Source of the DNA: Alcanivorax sp.
Lineage (GTDB): Bacteria > Pseudomonadota > Gammaproteobacteria > Pseudomonadales > Alcanivoracaceae
Direction: 5' to 3'
Length of the DNA stretch: 64,000 nucleotides
Assembly: GCF_002733835.1 (NCBI RefSeq)
Contig: NZ_NVWY01000006.1
Coordinates: 62,001-126,000, forward strand
Below, piece by piece: positions 26,598-34,887 of this stretch. The notes below the pieces were generated by a model. That model was not told the DNA's origin and ran no database searches. It was given only the letters and a program-made list of their open reading frames with translations. How positions within the stretch are numbered: position 1 is the first letter of the stretch; the number at the start of each line of letters is the position of its first letter. A program made the position numbers and the translations under genes.

Positions 26598-27921
26598 GGT
26601 CGGCTCCGGCAATTTTTTCCTGCCACTGCTGGGCATTGTTGAGAATCAGGGCTTCATTGAGGGTGGTCAGCTTGCGGTCGTCCATCAGGCAGCGGCCTCC
26701 CACCCAGGTATGGGTGATCTGGTCGCGGGTGGCGGCATAAATCAACTGGGCCACCGGGTCATAGACCGGTTGGGTTTCCAGTCGGTTCAGATCCACGGCC
26801 ACCATGTCGGCCTGCTTGCCAATTTCCAGGGAACCGATATCGTCGTCACGGCCCAGTGCCTTGGCGCCATTCAGCGTGGCCATTCTCAGTGTTTCCATGG
26901 CGGGCAGGGCATCGGCCTGCAGACTCACGCCCTTGGTCAGAAACGCGGCGGTGCGGGCCTCACCGAGCATATCCAGATCGTTGTTACTGGCGGCGCCGTC
27001 GGTGCCCAGTGCCACGTTGATGTTGGCCTTGCGCAGTTTTTCCACGGGGGCAAAGCCGCTGGCCAGCTTCAGGTTGGATTCCGGGCAGTGCACCACGTGA
27101 GTGCCGGTCTGGGCGACCAGGGCGATTTCTTCATCGGTGAGCTGGGTCATGTGCACGGCCAGCAGGCGCGGAGACAGCAGCCCCAGATTATGCAGGCGGG
27201 TGAGCGGGCGCTCGCCAGTGTTGCCCACGGCCATCTGGATCTCCCCGGCGGTTTCATGCACGTGCATCATCACGGGCACATCCAGTTCTTCGGCCAGGGT
27301 GAGTACCTTTTGCAGCGGTGCATCGGACACGGTGTAGGGGGCGTGCGGGCCAAACCCGATCTGAATGCGTGGTTCATGCTGCCATTCGTCCATGGCGTCC
27401 GTGGCCAGGCGCAGGTAGTCCTCCGGGCCGGACCCCATGGGGGTGGGGAAATCCAGCAAAGGACAGAACAGGCTGGCGCGCAGGCCGGCTTCCACGGTGG
27501 CGCGGGCTGCATGGGCGGGGAAGAAGTACATGTCGGCAAAGCAGGTGGTGCCGGAGCGGATCATCTCCGCCGCTGCCAACCGGGTGCCGTCGTACACAAA
27601 GCTCTCGCTGATAAAACGCCCTTCGGCGGGCCAGATATGCTTTTCCAGCCAGGTCATCAGGGGCAGATCATCCGCGATACCGCGCAGCAGGTTCATGGCG
27701 GCATGGGTATGGGCATTGACCAGGCCGGGGATCAGCAGGTGATCACCCAGATGCTGTTGCTCGTCGCTGCGCCACTTTTCGTTGGCCAGGGCGCTGGGCA
27801 GCAAGTCGGCAATGCGGCCGTCCTTGACCACCAGGGCATGGTTTTCCAGTACTGTGCCCTGCGGGTCGACGGGGGCGATCCAGCGGGCGTGGACGATCAG
27901 GTCGGCCTGATTGTCGCTCAT
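26590..27921 (-). CDS. mtaD: Methylthioadenosine/S-adenosylhomocysteine deaminase (TRZ/ATZ family)
   Basis: This 443-residue metal-dependent amidohydrolase has [19 protein letters not shown] with the HxH metal ligands, [18 protein letters not shown] and the metal-binding Asp in [16 protein letters not shown]. The Pseudomonas homologue next to ubiG is MtaD, which deaminates methylthioadenosine in the salvage route. I start at ATG 27921 because AAGGAG lies just upstream; the frame is open far beyond, but that part overlaps the gyrA leader and has no family match. It heads the mtaD-ubiG-mupP operon. Confidence 0.9.
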   Translation of the reverse strand: MSDNQADLIVHARWIAPVDPQGTVLENHALVVKDGRIADLLPSALANEKWRSDEQQHLGDHLLIPGLVNAHTHAAMNLLRGIADDLPLMTWLEKHIWPAEGRFISESFVYDGTRLAAAEMIRSGTTCFADMYFFPAHAARATVEAGLRASLFCPLLDFPTPMGSGPEDYLRLATDAMDEWQHEPRIQIGFGPHAPYTVSDAPLQKVLTLAEELDVPVMMHVHETAGEIQMAVGNTGERPLTRLHNLGLLSPRLLAVHMTQLTDEEIALVAQTGTHVVHCPESNLKLASGFAPVEKLRKANINVALGTDGAASNNDLDMLGEARTAAFLTKGVSLQADALPAMETLRMATLNGAKALGRDDDIGSLEIGKQADMVAVDLNRLETQPVYDPVAQLIYAATRDQITHTWVGGRCLMDDRKLTTLNEALILNNAQQWQEKIAGADRD

Positions 27922-28301
27922 GCATAACTCCTTGATCGAACAGGGGCCTGTGGCCCTGAATAGTGCGACGCAGTATAGCGTGTCAATGCAGATCTTGCCC
28001 TGACTGCGTGACGATAAACGTCTCGCGGACCGGAGTCGAAAAGCCATCTTGTGAGGATCGACGCGGATATGGCGCCGATACCGTCCAGCTGTGCTATCAT
28101 CCGGGGCTTTTCCGGGCTTTGTTAACCGGAATTCGCGACGGCAGTGGGGCCGGGCAGGGTGTCTGCCCCCTGAAAATCCACTGCCTATAAGAACAGACTG
28201 CACGGGCGGCCATGGGCATCCCGTGAAATCGGCCCTCAGACGGGCCGGCTTGGGGAAGCCGCAGGGGCTTTCCCAACACCTTGTGGATAGTAAGGATCGC
28301 T
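27922..28301. other. mtaD-gyrA divergent region with structured gyrA leader
   Basis: This 380-bp region has no gene. A possible extended -10 (TGC TATCAT, hexamer 28095-28100) would give gyrA a leader of roughly 190 nt; I see no good -35. The leader holds a long hairpin: GGCAGTGG (28140-28147) with CCACTGCC (28178-28185), and inside it GGGCAG (28152-28157) with CTGCCC (28163-28168). A second hairpin, about 28252-28275, joins GGGAAGCC and GGCTTTCCC shortly before the gyrA ribosome-binding site. gyrA is supercoiling-regulated in other bacteria; whether these hairpins take part is unknown. Confidence 0.4.
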
Positions 28302-31058
28302 ATGACGGATCTCGCCAGAGAAGTTACCCCGGTCAACATCGAAGACGAACTCAAGCAGTCATACCTGGATTACGCCATGAGCGTGATCGTCGGGCGGGCG
28401 TTGCCGGACGTGCGCGATGGCCTCAAGCCGGTGCACCGCCGTGTGCTGTTTGCCATGCACGAGCTGAACAACGACTGGAACAAGCCCTACAAGAAGTCCG
28501 CCCGTGTGGTCGGTGATGTGATTGGTAAATACCACCCCCACGGTGATTCCGCGGTGTATGACACCATCGTGCGGATGGCGCAGCCTTTTTCCCTGCGCTA
28601 TATGCTGGTGGATGGCCAGGGTAACTTTGGTTCCATCGACGGTGACTCCGCCGCTGCCATGCGTTATACCGAAGTGCGCATGGCCAAGATTGCCCACGAG
28701 CTGCTGGCCGATCTGGACAAGGAAACCGTGGATTTCGTCGACAACTACGACGGCACGGAAAAAATTCCCGATGTGATGCCCACCCGGGTGCCCAACCTGC
28801 TGGTGAACGGCTCTTCCGGTATTGCCGTGGGCATGGCCACCAATATCCCGCCTCATAATCTGGGTGAAGTGGTGGATGGCTGTCTGGCGCTGATTGATGA
28901 CGATAGCCTGACCCCGGACGACCTGATGGAATACATCAAGGGCCCGGATTTCCCCACCGCAGGCATCATCAATGGCCGCGCCGGTATCGTGCAGGCTTAC
29001 CGCACTGGCCGTGGCCGGGTGTATATGCGTGCCCGCGCCGAGATCGAGGCCACCGACAAGAGCGGCAAAGAAGCCATCATCGTCACCGAGATTCCCTATC
29101 AGGTGAACAAGGCACGCTTGATCGAGAAGATCGCCGAGCTGGTGAAAGACAAGAAAATTGAAGGCATCACTGAACTGCGCGACGAGTCCGACAAGGAAGG
29201 TATGCGCATCGTGATCGAGCTGCGCCGTGGCGAGAATGCCGAGGTGGTGCTCAACAACCTCTACCAGCAGACCCAGATGGAATCGGTATTCGGTATCAAT
29301 ACCGTGGCACTGGTAGACGGTCAGCCCAAGATTCTTAACCTGCGCGAGCTGCTGGATGCCTTTATCCGCCACCGCCGGGAAGTGGTGACACGTCGCACCG
29401 TATTCGAGCTGCGCAAGGCCCGTGAAAAGGCCCATCTGCTGGAAGGTCTGGCGGTTGCCCTGAGCAACATCGATCCGGTGATCGAGCTGATCAAGGCTTC
29501 CCCCAGCGGCGCCGAGGCGAAAGCCAAGCTGCTGGACAAGGGCTGGAAGCCCGGTGATGTACTGCAGATGCTGGAGCGTGCCGGCGGCGAAAACGCGGCT
29601 CGCCCGGACGGACTGGAAGAGCAGTACGGTCTGCGTGAAGACCTCTATTACCTGAGCCCGGAACAGGCCCAGGCGATTCTCGATCTGCGTTTGCAGAAGC
29701 TCACCGGGCTGGAGCGGGAAAAACTGATCAGCGACTACCAGGAGCTACTGGAGCAGATCGCTGAATTGCTGAAGATCCTCGGTAACCCCGAGCGTCTGAT
29801 GGAAGTGATCCGCGAAGAACTGCAGGCGGTGCGTGAGGAGTATGCCGACGAGCGTCGTTCCGAAATCGTGGCCTCCCGTCAGGACTTCAGCATGGAAGAC
29901 CTGATCGCCGAAGAAACTGTGGTGGTGACCCTGTCCAACGGCGGTTACGCCAAGATGCAGCCCATCGACACCTATCGCGCCCAGAAGCGTGGTGGTCGCG
30001 GCAAGTCCACCGGGCAGCTGAAAGACGAAGATTATGTGGAGCACCTGCTGGTAGCGGGCACCCACGACACCCTGTTGCTGTTTACCGATGCAGGCAAGGT
30101 GTTCTGGCTGCGTACCTTTGAGCTGCCCCAGGGCGGCCGGGCATCGCGCGGCAAACCGATTGTGAATTTGTTGCCGGCACTGGGTAATGAAGAGCGCATT
30201 ACGGCCATTCTGCGTCTGGACGCGGAAATGGTGCGCCAGCAGAAAGCGGGTGGTGAAGAAGACGTTGCCGATGCAGATGATGTGGCGGACGTTATTGAAG
30301 ACGAAGTGGATAGTGAGGTCGAAGGTGAAGCCGAGGCGGTAACCGATACCGTTCCCGGACCCTTTATCTTCATGGCCACCTCCAGCGGTATCGTCAAGCG
30401 GACTGCGCTGGCCAACTTCGCCCGTCCGCGCAGCTCCGGTCTGATCGCGGTGAAATTGCAGGAAGGCGAGCATCTGGTGAACGTGGCCATCACCCAGGGC
30501 CACGAAGACATCATGCTGGTTGCCCGCAACGGCAAGGCGGTGCGTTTCCATCAGTCCAAGGTGCGAGTCATGAGCCGTCTGGCCCGTGGTGTGCGTGGCA
30601 TCAAGCTGGCCGAAGGGGTGGACGTTATTTCCCTGATCGTGCCGGAAGAAGATGGCCAGATCCTCACTGCCTCCGAGCACGGTTACGGCAAGCGTACTCC
30701 GCTCACCGATTACCCCACCAAGGGGCGTGGTGGCCAGGGCGTGATTGCCATGGTGATCAACGAGCGAAATGGTGAGCTGGTCGGTGCCACCCAGGTGTTC
30801 GGCGAAGAAGACATCATGCTGATTTCCAACCAGGGCACCCTGGTGCGTACCGGTGTCAATCAGGTGAGTACGTCGGGCCGTAACACCCAGGGTGTTCGCC
30901 TGATCCGCCTGGCTGATGGCGAGGCCCTGTGTGGTCTGGCCACCATCCCCGAGCTGGAAGGTGTCGAGGACGACATCGAAGAGGGTGAGGTGCTGGAAGA
31001 AGGGGATGTTACCTCTGAAGCACCGGAGTCTGACGCCTCCGACGACGCCGAGGAATAA
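28302..31058 (+). CDS. gyrA: DNA gyrase subunit A
   Basis: This 918-residue type II topoisomerase subunit cuts and rejoins DNA. The N-terminal 120 residues align without gaps to E. coli: the quinolone region has Ser83 and Asp87 ([14 protein letters not shown]), the unmutated form, and the catalytic Tyr is Tyr122 in [11 protein letters not shown]. The C-terminal DNA-wrapping domain has a GyrA-box-like KRGGRGKS. Two acidic additions stand out: an insertion of about 40 residues (about 646-686) between wrapping-domain blades and an acidic tail of about 35 residues. The start ATG 28302 follows TAAGGAT. The protein is about 40 residues longer than E. coli GyrA (875). Confidence 0.98.
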   Translation: MTDLAREVTPVNIEDELKQSYLDYAMSVIVGRALPDVRDGLKPVHRRVLFAMHELNNDWNKPYKKSARVVGDVIGKYHPHGDSAVYDTIVRMAQPFSLRYMLVDGQGNFGSIDGDSAAAMRYTEVRMAKIAHELLADLDKETVDFVDNYDGTEKIPDVMPTRVPNLLVNGSSGIAVGMATNIPPHNLGEVVDGCLALIDDDSLTPDDLMEYIKGPDFPTAGIINGRAGIVQAYRTGRGRVYMRARAEIEATDKSGKEAIIVTEIPYQVNKARLIEKIAELVKDKKIEGITELRDESDKEGMRIVIELRRGENAEVVLNNLYQQTQMESVFGINTVALVDGQPKILNLRELLDAFIRHRREVVTRRTVFELRKAREKAHLLEGLAVALSNIDPVIELIKASPSGAEAKAKLLDKGWKPGDVLQMLERAGGENAARPDGLEEQYGLREDLYYLSPEQAQAILDLRLQKLTGLEREKLISDYQELLEQIAELLKILGNPERLMEVIREELQAVREEYADERRSEIVASRQDFSMEDLIAEETVVVTLSNGGYAKMQPIDTYRAQKRGGRGKSTGQLKDEDYVEHLLVAGTHDTLLLFTDAGKVFWLRTFELPQGGRASRGKPIVNLLPALGNEERITAILRLDAEMVRQQKAGGEEDVADADDVADVIEDEVDSEVEGEAEAVTDTVPGPFIFMATSSGIVKRTALANFARPRSSGLIAVKLQEGEHLVNVAITQGHEDIMLVARNGKAVRFHQSKVRVMSRLARGVRGIKLAEGVDVISLIVPEEDGQILTASEHGYGKRTPLTDYPTKGRGGQGVIAMVINERNGELVGATQVFGEEDIMLISNQGTLVRTGVNQVSTSGRNTQGVRLIRLADGEALCGLATIPELEGVEDDIEEGEVLEEGDVTSEAPESDASDDAEE

Positions 31059-31070
31059 ACCGGTTTTAAC

Positions 31071-31102
31071 GCGTCGGACGTCAGACGTCGGACGTCCGAC
31101 GC
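31071..31102. repeat. Self-palindromic heptamer array after gyrA
   Basis: The units are GCGTCGG, ACGTCAG, ACGTCGG, ACGTCCG, ACGC. GCGTCGGACGT (31071-31081) and ACGTCCGACGC (31092-31102) pair perfectly, and GGTTTT/AAAACC flank them, so the array is also a strong hairpin. Its word GTCNGAC is shared with the pair after pheA. Confidence 0.7.
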
Positions 31103-31119
31103 AAAACCAGCCAACCCCG

Positions 31120-31143
31120 AGCCCGGTTTCGCCGGGCTTCTTT
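31120..31143 (+). terminator. gyrA terminator
   Basis: AGCCCGG (31120-31126), loop TTTCG and CCGGGCT (31132-31138) are followed by TCTTT. It lies 60 nt past the gyrA stop and directly before the serC ribosome-binding site. Confidence 0.8.
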
Positions 31144-31162
31144 GATTAGACGGAGAACATGC

Positions 31163-32245
31163 ATGTCCCGCGCCTATAACTTCTGCGCAGGTCCGGCGGC
31201 GTTGCCGCAGGCGGTACTCGAACAGGCCCAACAGGAAATGCTCGATTATCGGGGCCTGGGCCTTTCCATCATGGAAATGAGCCACCGCGATAACGTCTTT
31301 GTGGAGATTGCCGAGCAGGCCGAGAAAGACCTGCGTGACCTCATGGGCATCAGCGATGATTATGCGGTGTTGTTCCTGCAGGGCGGGGCGTCCAGCCAGT
31401 TCGCCATGGTCCCCATGAATCTGTTGGGTGAAGGGCAAACGGCGGATTACATCAACACCGGGCAGTGGTCCAAAAAAGCTATCAAGGAAGCCGGCCGCTA
31501 CGGCAATATCAACGTGGCGGCCAGCAGTGAAGACACCAACTTCAGTACCGTGCCGCCGCAGGACAGTTGGGCCCTGTCTGATAACCCGGCCTATGTGCAT
31601 TACTGCCCCAATGAAACCATTGGCGGCCTGGAATACAGCTTTGTGCCGGCGGTGGGTGACACCCCGCTGGTGGCGGACATGAGTTCCACCATCCTGTCCC
31701 GGCCAGTGGATGTGAACCAGTACGGGCTGATTTATGCCGGTGCCCAGAAGAATATTGGCCCGGCTGGCCTGACTCTGGTCATCGTTCGCAAGGACCTGCT
31801 TGGCAAGGCCGGCGCCAATGTGCCCGCCATGCTCAATTACCAGATCCATGCCGACAACGGCAGCATGTACAACACCCCACCCACCTATGCCTGGTACCTG
31901 TCAGGCCTGGTGTTCTCCTGGCTGAAAAAGCAGGGCGGCGTGGGCAACATGGGCGAAATTAACCAGCGCAAGGCCGAAAAGCTGTATGGTTTTATTGATA
32001 ACAGTGGCCTGTACAGCAATCCGGTAGAGGTCATCAGTCGCAGCCGCATGAATGTCCCTTTTGTGCTGGCAGACGATCGGCTTGATAAACCCTTTCTGGA
32101 TCAGGCGCAGGCAGCTGGCCTGCTGAATCTCAAAGGCCACCGCAGCGTGGGTGGCATGCGCGCCAGCATCTATAACGCGGTGCCGGAAGCGGCGGTGGAT
32201 GCGCTTATTGCCTTTATGGCAGAGTTTGAGAAAAAGAACGCCTAG
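31163..32245 (+). CDS. serC: Phosphoserine aminotransferase
   Basis: This PLP enzyme of 360 residues makes 3-phosphoserine (serine pathway) and phosphohydroxythreonine (pyridoxal phosphate pathway). Family marks are YNFCAGPAALPQAVLEQAQ at the start, SIMEMSHR, LLLQGG-type FLQGGASSQF, and the PLP lysine in GAQKNIGPAG. I start at ATG 31163, after CGGAGAAC; the upstream in-frame ATG would lie in the terminator tail. It is first of the serC-pheA-hisC-tyrA/aroA-cmk-rpsA series known from Pseudomonas. Confidence 0.97.
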   Translation: MSRAYNFCAGPAALPQAVLEQAQQEMLDYRGLGLSIMEMSHRDNVFVEIAEQAEKDLRDLMGISDDYAVLFLQGGASSQFAMVPMNLLGEGQTADYINTGQWSKKAIKEAGRYGNINVAASSEDTNFSTVPPQDSWALSDNPAYVHYCPNETIGGLEYSFVPAVGDTPLVADMSSTILSRPVDVNQYGLIYAGAQKNIGPAGLTLVIVRKDLLGKAGANVPAMLNYQIHADNGSMYNTPPTYAWYLSGLVFSWLKKQGGVGNMGEINQRKAEKLYGFIDNSGLYSNPVEVISRSRMNVPFVLADDRLDKPFLDQAQAAGLLNLKGHRSVGGMRASIYNAVPEAAVDALIAFMAEFEKKNA

Positions 32246-32413
32246 ACGCCTCACGCACCATGCACCACGCCATGCCTGGCAGGGTTGCAGTAACGGGAAG
32301 CGCAGTGAATTGTTTGAAAAGGTGGGTAGGACAATGAATTTGAACGGTTGGCGCCAGATCGTAACCAACGCCCCCACGCCTGTTCGCGTGTTGCGTGAAG
32401 CGTGCAGCGTGCT
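32245..32413. repeat. Inverted pair of heptamer arrays between serC and pheA
   Basis: The left arm (32245-32272) is GACGCCT, CACGCAC, CATGCAC, CACGCCA; it begins on the last base of serC. The right arm (32386-32413) is GCGTGTT, GCGTGAA, GCGTGCA, GCGTGCT. The right word GCGTGNN is the reverse complement of the left type. The 113-nt spacer has no gene. The right arm ends 12 nt before the pheA start and abuts its ribosome-binding sequence. Confidence 0.75.
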
Positions 32414-32425
32414 TGCGAGGGCAAT

Positions 32426-33508
32426 ATGACCGATTCCCTGGACAACTTGCGTAACCAGATCGATGAGCTGGATCAAAAACTTCAGGACCTGCTCAACGAG
32501 CGCGCCACCCTGGCCCATAAAGTGGCCGAGGTGAAAACGGCCACCGATCCCAACCCGGTTTTCTACCGGCCTGAGCGTGAAGCCCAGGTGCTGCGTCGGG
32601 TGAAAGAGCGTAACCAGGGGCCGCTGGATGGCGAAACCATGGCACGCTTTTTCCGGGAAGTGATGAGTGCCTGCCTGGCACTGGAACAGCGCATGAAGGT
32701 GGCGTTTCTGGGACCGGAAGGCACCTTTACCCAGCAGGCCGCGCTTAAGCATTTTGGTCATGCAGTGGAGAGTCTGCCGCTGGGTGCCATCGACGAAGTG
32801 TTTCGTGAAGTGGAGTCTGGTGCCGCCAACTACGGCGTGGTGCCAGTAGAAAACTCCACTGAAGGGGTGGTGAACCACACCCTGGACACCTTCATGACCT
32901 CCAGTCTTAAAATCTGTGGGGAAGTGGAGCTGCGCATTCACCATCACCTGCTGGCCGGTGAGCATACTCGCCAGGACAAGGTGACCCGTGTGTACTCCCA
33001 TCAGCAAACGCTGGCCCAGTGTCGTCAGTGGCTGGACGCCCACATGCCCGGCGTGGAGCGGATCGCGGTCAGCTCCAATGCCGAAGCGGCCCGCCGCTTG
33101 AAAGACGAGTGGAATGCCCTGGCCATTGCCGGGGAAATGGCGGAAGAGTTGTATGGCCTCACTGCCGTACAACGCAACATTGAAGACCGCCCGGACAACA
33201 CCACCCGTTTCATTATCATCGGTCGCCAGGACACGCCGGCCTCCGGCTGCGACAAGACCAGCCTGATGATCAGTGGCAAAAATCGCCCGGGGTTGTTGTA
33301 CGAAGTGCTGTCCCCCTTCCGGGACGAAGGCATCAACCTGACCCGCCTGGAATCCCGCCCCTCGCGGACCGCCAACTGGAGCTATGTATTCTTCGTGGAC
33401 TGCGAAGGCCACAAGGAAGACGCCACCCTGCAGGCGGTGCTGGACAAACTGGAAGCCGCGGGAAATACCATCAAGCTGTTGGGTTCATACCCCAAGGCCG
33501 TTCTATAA
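32426..33508 (+). CDS. pheA: Bifunctional chorismate mutase/prephenate dehydratase (P-protein)
   Basis: The 360-residue protein makes phenylpyruvate from chorismate. Residues 1-90 are an AroQ chorismate mutase (LRNQIDELDQKLQDLLNER, with VFYRPEREAQVL). The dehydratase follows (VAFLGPEGTFTQQAALKHFG, VPVENSTEGVVNHTLDTF, and NTTRFIIIG with its Thr-Arg-Phe motif), then a C-terminal ACT domain (SGKNRPGLLYEVLSPF, ESRPSR) for feedback control by phenylalanine. Start ATG 32426 follows GAGGGCAAT at the edge of the repeat array. Confidence 0.97.
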   Translation: MTDSLDNLRNQIDELDQKLQDLLNERATLAHKVAEVKTATDPNPVFYRPEREAQVLRRVKERNQGPLDGETMARFFREVMSACLALEQRMKVAFLGPEGTFTQQAALKHFGHAVESLPLGAIDEVFREVESGAANYGVVPVENSTEGVVNHTLDTFMTSSLKICGEVELRIHHHLLAGEHTRQDKVTRVYSHQQTLAQCRQWLDAHMPGVERIAVSSNAEAARRLKDEWNALAIAGEMAEELYGLTAVQRNIEDRPDNTTRFIIIGRQDTPASGCDKTSLMISGKNRPGLLYEVLSPFRDEGINLTRLESRPSRTANWSYVFFVDCEGHKEDATLQAVLDKLEAAGNTIKLLGSYPKAVL

Positions 33509-33515
33509 AATCCGG

Positions 33516-33587
33516 GTCTGACGTCGGAGGTCTGACGTCAGACGTTTTGCGGTTTTTGCGTCGGACGTCCGACTTCAGACGTCTGAT
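33516..33587. repeat. Inverted pair of heptamer arrays after pheA
   Basis: The left arm (33516-33543) is GTCTGAC, GTCGGAG, GTCTGAC, GTCAGAC. The right arm (33560-33587) is GTCGGAC, GTCCGAC, TTCAGAC, GTCTGAT. The 16-nt spacer is GTTTTGCGGTTTTTGC. The word GTCNGAC is nearly self-complementary, so the arms can fold as one long hairpin and could terminate pheA transcripts. Confidence 0.75.
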
Positions 33588-33649
33588 CCCGATCAGATAA
33601 CCCCGGTGGCCAGGGCTGGCAACCAGGGTGTAAAGGGAGTCCCCACATC

Positions 33650-34762
33650 ATGACCTGCGACTACATCAAACTCGCCAACAACGGTATCCAGCAGCTCAAG
33701 CCCTACGAACCGGGCAAGCCCATCGAGGAACTGGAGCGTGAGCTGGGCGTCACTGATATCGTCAAACTGGCCAGTAACGAGAATCCTCTGGGCGCGAGCC
33801 ACAAGGCGTTGCACGCCCTCAAGCATCTGCACGAGCTGCATCTGTATCCGGATGGTGCCACGTTTTCTCTGAAAGCTGCGCTGTCGGCGAAGCTGGGTGT
33901 GGACAGCGCGCAGCTGACACTGGGCAACGGCTCCAACGATGTGCTGGATCTGGTTGCCAGGGCGTACCTGCAGGAAGGTGACGAAGCAGTTTTCTCCGAA
34001 TACGCTTTTGCGGTGTACCCGATTGTGACCCTGGCTTGTAATGCCAAACCGGTCCAGGTGCCGTCCAATTTGTTTGGCCATGACCTGGCGGCCATGGCGG
34101 AGGCGGTGACCGAGCGCACCCGGGTCATCTTCGTGGCGAACCCCAACAACCCCACCGGTACCTGGTTCAATGCCCATGCGCTGGACGAGTTCCTGTCACG
34201 AATTCCCGAGCGGGTGATCGTGGTGCTGGATGAGGCCTACGTGGAGTACGTGGAAGAAAGCCACTATCCGAATGGTATTGAGCGACTGGCCAAGTACCCG
34301 AACCTGGTTGTTACCCGCACCTTCTCCAAGATCTACGGCCTGGCTGGACTGCGGGTGGGTTATGGCATTTCCAGCCCGCAGATTGCCGATGTGCTGAATC
34401 GCGTGCGCCAGCCGTTCAATGTGAATACGCCGGCCCAGGTGGCGGCGGAAGCGGCCCTGCAGGATGACGATCACATCGAGAACTCCCGCAGTGAAAACAC
34501 CGCTGGCCTGGTGCAGATCGCCGAAGGGCTGCAGAAACTGCATCTTGAGCAGATTCCCTCCGTGGCCAACTTCATTGCTTTTGATTGTGGCTGTGACGCC
34601 ATGCCGGTCTATGAAGGCTTGTTGAAGCAAGGGGTGATCGTGCGTCCGCTGGGTGGCTACGGCATGCCCAACCATTTGCGCGTTACCGTGGGCACCAGCC
34701 GCGAAAATGAACGCTTTCTGGATGCGCTCAAGCATGTGCTGCAGGATTTGGCGAATGGGTAA
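33650..34762 (+). CDS. hisC: Histidinol-phosphate aminotransferase
   Basis: This class II PLP aminotransferase has 370 residues. Marks are LASNENPLGAS, LGNGSNDVLDLVARAYL, FVANPNNPTGTWF, VLDEAYVEY and the PLP lysine in TRTFSKIYGLAGLRVGYG. In this gene order the Pseudomonas homologue (hisC2, between pheA and tyrA/aroA) may act mainly on aromatic substrates, so a role in phenylalanine or tyrosine transamination is as likely as histidine synthesis. Downstream lies a REP-like palindrome. Confidence 0.94.
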   Translation: MTCDYIKLANNGIQQLKPYEPGKPIEELERELGVTDIVKLASNENPLGASHKALHALKHLHELHLYPDGATFSLKAALSAKLGVDSAQLTLGNGSNDVLDLVARAYLQEGDEAVFSEYAFAVYPIVTLACNAKPVQVPSNLFGHDLAAMAEAVTERTRVIFVANPNNPTGTWFNAHALDEFLSRIPERVIVVLDEAYVEYVEESHYPNGIERLAKYPNLVVTRTFSKIYGLAGLRVGYGISSPQIADVLNRVRQPFNVNTPAQVAAEAALQDDDHIENSRSENTAGLVQIAEGLQKLHLEQIPSVANFIAFDCGCDAMPVYEGLLKQGVIVRPLGGYGMPNHLRVTVGTSRENERFLDALKHVLQDLANG

Positions 34763-34786
34763 CGTCAAGCCGTTGGTGTCTCCCCC

Positions 34787-34868
34787 TGTAGGAGCGCCGT
34801 TCAGGGCGCGAACCGTACTTGGCACGGCCTATCGCAAGCAGGTTCGCGCCCTGAACGGCGCTCCTACA
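34787..34868. repeat. REP-like element, perfect 28-bp inverted arms
   Basis: The left arm (34787-34814) begins TGTAGGAGCGCCG and ends GGGCGCGAACC. The right arm (34841-34868) is its exact reverse complement, ending GGCGCTCCTACA. The spacer is 26 nt and can form its own small stem (CCGT/ACGG). It lies between hisC and tyrA/aroA. Two related elements are at 41607-41757 and 48274-48400. Confidence 0.9.
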
Positions 34869-34887
34869 GAGGAAGGTGGGCGCTCGA

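Noticed and set aside
26710-27927. A 405-codon open frame on the + strand opposite mtaD
   Set aside because: It lies fully inside the well-supported mtaD gene and its predicted sequence (His- and Gly-rich) is what the antisense of a high-GC gene yields.
27922-28203. A longer mtaD product reaching to 28203
   Set aside because: The added part has no family similarity, overlaps the gyrA leader, and a strong ribosome-binding site marks the ATG at 27921.
28519-28668. Quinolone-resistance change in gyrA
   Set aside because: Positions 83 and 87 are Ser and Asp, the unmutated state.
31901-33412. A 503-codon minus-strand frame covering serC end and pheA
   Set aside because: It spans two known genes and a repeat pair; long antisense frames are expected at this base composition.
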